DNA from: Actinophytocola sp036555685
Lineage (GTDB): Bacteria > Actinomycetota > Actinomycetes > Mycobacteriales > Pseudonocardiaceae
Direction: 5' to 3'
Length of the DNA: 64,000 nt
Assembly (NCBI RefSeq): GCF_036555685.1
Contig: NZ_DATBKY010000229.1
Location: forward strand, 17,072-81,071
The position numbers and the translations under genes are program-made. This document shows, in pieces, positions 59,816 to 64,000 of the stretch. Position 1 is the first letter of the stretch. Every line of letters begins with the position of its first letter. The notes beneath the pieces are model-generated. The model was not told where the DNA came from. It made no database searches and worked only from the letters and a program-made list of their open reading frames with translations.

Positions 59816-60961
59816 TCAGCCGGGCAGGCGCACCGGCATCAGCAGATGCAGGTACCCCGGTACCACCGACCCATCCTCACCGACCGGCTTGATCAGCGCC
59901 GGTCGGCTGGGCGTGGTGAAGGAGAGCTCCGCGCGGTCGGCGTGCAGCGCGCCGAGCCCCTCCTGGAGGAACGACGGGTTGAACGCGATCGTGACGGGCT
60001 CGCCCGTGTACTCGACCGCGATCTCCTCCTCCGCGCTGCCCTCGTCGTCGCCGCCGGCGGTCAGCCGCAGGCCGGACTCGCCGAACTCCAGCCGCACCTG
60101 GGTGCCGCGCTCCGCGACGAGCGACACGCGCTTGATCGCCTCGACGAGCGGGGCCACCTCGATGATCGCGGTCGCGGTCTGCTCGGTCGGCAGCAGCTGG
60201 CGGTAGCGCGGGAACTCCGTATCGAGCAGCCGGCTGGTGGTGCGCCGGCCGGAACCGGACAGCCCGATGAGCCCGTCGCCGGGGGCGAGGGCGAGCTCGA
60301 CGGTCGCGCCGGCGGTGCCGAGTGCCTTGGCCGCGTCGGCCAGCGTGCGCGCCGGCACCAGGACGGCGACCTCGCCGGCGTTGGCCATGCTCTCGTCCGG
60401 CGTCCAGGTGAACTCCCGCATCGCGAGGCGGAACCGGTCCGTGGCGACGAGGGTCAGCTTGTCCCCGTCGATCTCCACGCGCACTCCGGTGAGCATCGGG
60501 AGCGTGTCGTCCTTGCCGGCCGCGACGGCGACCTGGCTCACCGCGAGGCCGAAGACCTCACCGGCCAGCTCGCCCGCGTGTGGCGGCATCGCCGGCAGCT
60601 GCGGGTAGTCCTCGACCGGCATGGTCGGCAGGCTGAACTTCGCGCTGCCACACGTGATCGACACGCGTGCGCCGTCGACCATGATCTCGACCGGTTGCGC
60701 CGGCAGGGATCGGGTGATGTCCGCGAGCAGGCGACCGGACACGAGCGTGCGCCCGCCGTCCGCGACCGTCGCCGCGACGCCGACCGTGGCCGAGACCTCG
60801 TAGTCGAAGCCGGAGATCGTCAGTGCGTCCGAGCCGGCGTCGGAACTGCCGGCATCCAACAGGATGCCGCCGAGTACCGGGACCGGCGGCCGGGACGGCA
60901 GGCTGCGCGCGACCCAGGCGACGGCGTCGGCGAGTCCGTCGCGCTCGACGCGGATCTTCAT
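59816..60961 (-). CDS. dnaN: DNA polymerase III beta subunit (sliding clamp)
   Basis: A 381-residue clamp made of three similar domains. ATG 60961 begins KIRVERDGLADAVAWVARSLPSRPPVPVLGGILLDA, the usual N-terminus; the longer frame is not coding. Central: LPMLTGVRVEIDGDKLTLVATDRFRLA. C-terminus: YLHLLMPVRLPG, the universal end. Next to oriC as in nearly all bacteria, and gnd follows after 14 bases. Length is normal. Confidence 0.98.
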   Translation of the reverse strand: MKIRVERDGLADAVAWVARSLPSRPPVPVLGGILLDAGSSDAGSDALTISGFDYEVSATVGVAATVADGGRTLVSGRLLADITRSLPAQPVEIMVDGARVSITCGSAKFSLPTMPVEDYPQLPAMPPHAGELAGEVFGLAVSQVAVAAGKDDTLPMLTGVRVEIDGDKLTLVATDRFRLAMREFTWTPDESMANAGEVAVLVPARTLADAAKALGTAGATVELALAPGDGLIGLSGSGRRTTSRLLDTEFPRYRQLLPTEQTATAIIEVAPLVEAIKRVSLVAERGTQVRLEFGESGLRLTAGGDDEGSAEEEIAVEYTGEPVTIAFNPSFLQEGLGALHADRAELSFTTPSRPALIKPVGEDGSVVPGYLHLLMPVRLPG

Positions 60962-61463
60962 GACTGTCCTTTCCAGACACGGCAAGAGGACGCGGGCATG
61001 CGGGCATGCACCCCCGACGGCTCGCGACGTAGACCGTCACCGTACGGCGTGCCGGCCGGGCGCGGTACTCGGGGCTCGGTGGCTCCGGGTGTGTGTGGCC
61101 GCTTCGTCGTTCGCTGACTCGCGTCCCCTGTCTTTTCTTTGTTGATGAAGAGAAGAGAGAAAACCAGCAGTAGTAGTAAGGGCTGTGGGTTGTGTGGACA
61201 ACGCTCGTCCGCGCACGTCGTCGCGCGCGTCCGGCTGTGGATGAACCTGGTGTCCGATCCGTGGACAGCTCGGCGCACCGGTGGATGGATCGGCGACGCA
61301 CCGGAGTTGTCCACACATGGCCCCCAGTTGCCCACAGCACGCTCCCCAGACTTGGCCCGGTTCATACCCAAGTCGTGCACAGGGCTGGGGACGGTCATGA
61401 ATCCCCTTTCCGGGTGATGCCAAGGGGTCTCGCGAAGATCGTTGCCACGTAAGGAAGATCGCG
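60962..61463. other. Origin of replication oriC (dnaA-dnaN spacer)
   Basis: 502 non-coding bases between dnaA and dnaN. DnaA boxes: TGTGGACAA 61193-61201, TGTGGATGA 61236-61244, CGTGGACAG 61260-61268, TTGTCCACA 61307-61315, TTGCCCACA 61328-61336, plus weaker ones. An AT-rich, A/G-rich stretch at about 61130-61180 (TGTCTTTTCTTTGTTGATG) is a likely unwinding region. The arrangement fits actinobacterial origins. Confidence 0.92.
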
Positions 61464-63068
61464 TCAGCCGCGTGCGCGTTGCTTGATGCGCGAGGTCAGT
61501 TCCTGGACCTGGTCGTAGATCCGCCGGCGTTCCGCCATCTCCTTGCGGATCTTCTTCTCCGCGTGCATGACCGTCGTGTGGTCGCGGCCGCCGAAGGTCT
61601 GTCCGATCTTCGGCAGCGACAGGTCGGTCAGCTCGCGGCACAGGTACATGGAGATCTGCCGCGCCTGCGCGAGCGCCTTCGTTTTGCCTGGGCCGCAAAG
61701 ATCATCGATCGTCACGGAGAAGAACTCCGCCGTCACGGCCATGATGGTCGACGCGCTGATCTCCGGAACCTGGGAGTCGGGGATCAAGTCCCGCAACACG
61801 ATCTCGGCTAGGCCGACGTCGACCGGTTGCTGGTTAAGGGAAGCGAAGGCGGTCACGCGGATCAGCGCGCCCTCGAGCTCGCGGATGTTGTGCTCGATGC
61901 GGGCGGCGATGAACTCCAGCACCTCGGCGGGCGCGGCGAGCCGGTCCTGCGCGGCCTTCTTGCGCAGGATGGCGATGCGCGTCTCGAGCTCGGGCGGCTG
62001 GATGTCGGTGATGAGCCCCCACTCGAACCGCGTGCGGAGTCGATCTTCCAGAGTTTCCAACCGTTTCGGCGGCCGGTCGGACGACACGACGATCTGCTTG
62101 TTGGCGTTGTGCAACGTGTTGAAGGTGTGGAAGAACTCCTCCTGGGTTCCTTCCTTGCCTTCCAGGAACTGGATGTCGTCCACCAGCAGGATGTCGATGT
62201 CGCGGTACCGCCGCTGGAACGCGACCTTGCGGTCGTCGCGCAGCGAGTTGATGAAGTCGTTGGTGAACTCCTCGGTCGACACGTACCGCACGCGCATGCC
62301 CGGGAAGAGCCGTTGCGCGTAGTGGCCGACCGCATGGAGAAGATGTGTCTTGCCGAGCCCGGACTCGCCCCAGATGAACAACGGGTTGTACGCGCGGGCC
62401 GGTGCCTCCGCGACGGCGACCGCGGCCGCGTGCGCGAAGCGGTTGGACGCGCCGATGACGAACGTGTCGAACGTGTACTTCTCGTTCAACCGTGTCTTGG
62501 AGGTCTGCGGCTGCGCGGGCGCGGTGAACGGTTGACCGCTGGGGGGCTGGCCGACGGCGAACGTCGGCCAGATCTCGTGCACGGTGGCGAGCGCCTCGGT
62601 CTCCTCGTCGACCTCTTCGCCGTCGGAGTTGTCCGCACCGGGATCGGCGCCGTACTCCGACTCGATCTCGTCGGACACGGGCGGGAGGATCGGCGTGCGC
62701 GGCGGCAGCTGCGGGTCGGCGCCGTTGCGCCCGTCGACCCCCACGTCTCCATTGGACGGTGTCGCCGGCATCGGGGCGGTGGCCGGGAGGGGCGTGCCGG
62801 CCGGCGGTGTCATCGGGTCGACCTTCACCGCGAGCGAGACGGCACGGCCGAGCCGGCGCGACAGCGCGTCGGTGATCGGTTCGCGGAGCGCGCGCTCGAT
62901 GGCGTCCTTCGCGAAGTCACTGGGCGCCGCGAGCAACGCCGTGCCGTCGAGAAGCCCGATGGGCCGGGTCACCCGCATCCACGCGCGTTGTTGGGGGGAC
63001 AGCGTGCCCGCGGACAGTTCCCGCACGACCTGCTCCCAGACGACACCAAGGTTCATCTGCTCGGACAC
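61464..63068 (-). CDS. dnaA: Chromosomal replication initiator protein DnaA
   Basis: A 534-residue initiator. GTG 63068. Domain I (VWEQVVRELSAGTLSPQQRAWM), a long acidic, Pro-rich domain II (about 95-200), AAA+ domain III with Walker A FIWGESGLGKTHLLHAVG (about 232-249) and Walker B ILLVDDIQFLEG, and domain IV with the DNA-binding signature GGRDHTTVMHAEKKI. It binds 9-mer boxes in oriC, opens DNA and can repress its own gene; box-like 9-mers lie upstream of its start (63174-63195). Position and length are normal for actinobacteria. Confidence 0.98.
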   Translation of the reverse strand: MSEQMNLGVVWEQVVRELSAGTLSPQQRAWMRVTRPIGLLDGTALLAAPSDFAKDAIERALREPITDALSRRLGRAVSLAVKVDPMTPPAGTPLPATAPMPATPSNGDVGVDGRNGADPQLPPRTPILPPVSDEIESEYGADPGADNSDGEEVDEETEALATVHEIWPTFAVGQPPSGQPFTAPAQPQTSKTRLNEKYTFDTFVIGASNRFAHAAAVAVAEAPARAYNPLFIWGESGLGKTHLLHAVGHYAQRLFPGMRVRYVSTEEFTNDFINSLRDDRKVAFQRRYRDIDILLVDDIQFLEGKEGTQEEFFHTFNTLHNANKQIVVSSDRPPKRLETLEDRLRTRFEWGLITDIQPPELETRIAILRKKAAQDRLAAPAEVLEFIAARIEHNIRELEGALIRVTAFASLNQQPVDVGLAEIVLRDLIPDSQVPEISASTIMAVTAEFFSVTIDDLCGPGKTKALAQARQISMYLCRELTDLSLPKIGQTFGGRDHTTVMHAEKKIRKEMAERRRIYDQVQELTSRIKQRARG

Positions 63069-63570
63069 CTACGAGCTCCCCTCCCCTCGTCGGCCATTGG
63101 TCATGTCCAACCCTCCGACCCACCCCGAACCGCCCACCCCGCGTGGGCTCGGTCGCGCCCCGACGAAACGGGAAGCATCCACAGGGTTGTCCACAACTGT
63201 GCACGAAGGTACGGCGAACCGCAGCGGAACCCCCGCCGAAGGTCCGACATAACTTGCGCGGCGCAGTAGGGCTCCCACTCCCATCTGGCCAACCAAGAGC
63301 ACGCACGCTAACAAGCGCCGCGCTATGCCACAAGATGTGTTCGCTAGCAAGCATCCGAGCGTGCGCGGCGTGTCGCCGACCGGCAGCCGGGCGGACGTGA
63401 CGGGCACCCGGATTGAACCCCCTGATCGAGGGTGCGTAGCCTTATAAGGTCTCCCGCGAGGTGTGGGGTGAGTTCTGCGCGCCGTCCGTCGGTAGACCGG
63501 GCGTTGTGGCCGGGACGCCGGACGTCGGCGGGGACGTGAACTTGGCGAGCCAGTACCGGGAGATCCACCA
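63069..63570. promoter_or_regulatory. Intergenic region dnaA-rpmH with DnaA boxes
   Basis: 502 bases between the divergent dnaA and rpmH. GCATCCACA (63174-63182) and TTGTCCACA (63187-63195) are DnaA-type 9-mers about 110-120 bases upstream of dnaA, suited to autoregulation. The AT-richer stretch near 63300-63350 and 63430-63460 may hold promoters; hexamers were not assigned. No coding signal was seen. Confidence 0.6.
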
Positions 63571-63708
63571 GTGAGCAAGCGTACTTTCCAGCCGAACAAC
63601 CGCCGCCGGTCGCGGACCCACGGGTTCCGGCTGCGCATGCGCACCCGCGCCGGGCGGGCCATCCTCGCTGCTCGTCGCAGCAAGGGCCGCAAGCGCCTGT
63701 CTGCCTGA
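63571..63708 (+). CDS. rpmH: 50S ribosomal protein L34
   Basis: A 45-residue basic protein: SKRTFQPNNRRRSRTHGFRL, then MRTRAGRAILAARRSKGRKR and LSA. This is the usual actinobacterial L34 length and sequence. It starts at GTG 63571 with a GGGAGATCCACCA leader. It is followed within 5 bases by rnpA, as in almost all bacteria. Confidence 0.98.
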   Translation: MSKRTFQPNNRRRSRTHGFRLRMRTRAGRAILAARRSKGRKRLSA

Positions 63709-63713
63709 CTTGC

Positions 63714-64000
63714 GTGCTCCCGGCGTCCGCACGACTGACCCGTAGCGACGACTTTCGGCTGGTGACCAGGAAGGGCCGGCGAGTTGGCCGGTCCAGGCTC
63801 GTCGTCCATGCGATCACGGCCGAAGAGGTCGCGCGGCTCGGTGCGGCCGGGTCTCCGGACACCCGCGTCGGTTTCGTGGTCAGCAAGGCCGTGGGGAACT
63901 CCGTCGTACGTCATCGCGTCACGCGCCGCTTACGTCATCTAGTTCGCGAACGTATTGGAACCGTCGCGCCTGGTTGCACGTTGGTCGTACGAGCGCTCCC
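63714..64000 (+). CDS. rnpA: Ribonuclease P protein component (truncated by window edge)
   Basis: 95 codons are seen before the window ends. GTG 63714 begins LPASARLTRSDDFRLVTRKG, then GFVVSKAVGNSVVRHRVTRR plus LRHLVRERIG, the RNR-like motif that contacts RNase P RNA. It should end within about 30 more codons. It begins five bases after the rpmH stop. The product is needed for tRNA 5' end maturation. Confidence 0.95.
   Translation, partial: MLPASARLTRSDDFRLVTRKGRRVGRSRLVVHAITAEEVARLGAAGSPDTRVGFVVSKAVGNSVVRHRVTRRLRHLVRERIGTVAPGCTLVVRAL

Overview
The window is high-GC actinobacterial chromosomal DNA around the replication origin. Its right half has the conserved actinobacterial order rnpA-rpmH-dnaA-oriC-dnaN-gnd-recF-DUF721-gyrB-gyrA-DUF3566-tRNA-Ile-tRNA-Ala-ppiA-rhomboid-crgA-sortase E-trpG/pabA-pknB-pknA-pbpA-rodA-pstP-fhaB-fhaA-tRNA-Leu. 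PknA/PknB, FhaA/FhaB, CrgA, DUF3566 and 9-mer DnaA boxes of the TTGTCCACA type are typical of Actinomycetota. The accessory genes (XRE-TPR regulator, GYGQQ-repeat FhaA, sortase E) suggest the order Pseudonocardiales (Amycolatopsis, Saccharothrix or a relative). That placement is inference; no 16S gene is present.

Layout. 1-8457: a surface-glycan block with a tail of an unknown gene, a three-module glycosyltransferase/FkbM methyltransferase, a polytopic membrane protein and two acyltransferase-3 proteins. 8454-15481: scattered metabolic genes (membrane protein, two SDRs, aldo/keto reductase, GNAT, a TM0106-type RecB-like nuclease facing a DUF6474 gene). 15572-18299: a secreted protein and a lipoprotein translationally coupled or adjacent to an OmpR-type two-component system. 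18456-21257: a large FAD/Fe-S dehydrogenase. 21444-24383: a YcnI-CopC-CopD copper block. 24527-28287: an XRE-TPR regulator with an APH-fold kinase and, divergently, two small genes. 28288-28798: a non-coding stretch with strong hairpins. 28799-33249: TetR regulator, PLP enzyme, sugar-lactone oxidase, NAD(P)-binding protein and a hypothetical gene. 33250-34292: about 1 kb without a convincing gene, ending at tRNA-Leu.

The core (34293-64000). The + strand operon fhaA-fhaB-pstP-rodA-pbpA-pknA-pknB links Ser/Thr kinase signalling to peptidoglycan synthesis. It is followed by an FAD-dependent oxidase that is not part of the usual arrangement. trpG/pabA, a 51-residue membrane protein and sortase E run leftwards. 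CrgA, a PH-domain protein, rhomboid, PpiA, a histone-H1-like membrane protein, a lipoprotein, a DLW-39 microprotein and two tRNAs follow. The replication genes gyrA, gyrB, DUF721, recF, gnd, dnaN and dnaA all read leftwards, while rpmH and rnpA read rightwards off the end.

The points most worth a second look are the three-module glycosyltransferase; the XRE-TPR regulator with an embedded Tat-like segment and its kinase/small-protein neighbours; the hairpin region at 28.3-28.7 kb, which carries a copy of the tRNA-Leu 3' flank; DnaA-box pairs outside oriC (18.4, 47.3, 57.5 and 63.2 kb); the histone-like membrane protein; and the antisense small membrane ORF at 8.6 kb. No CRISPR array, insertion sequence, rRNA gene or recognisable riboswitch was seen.
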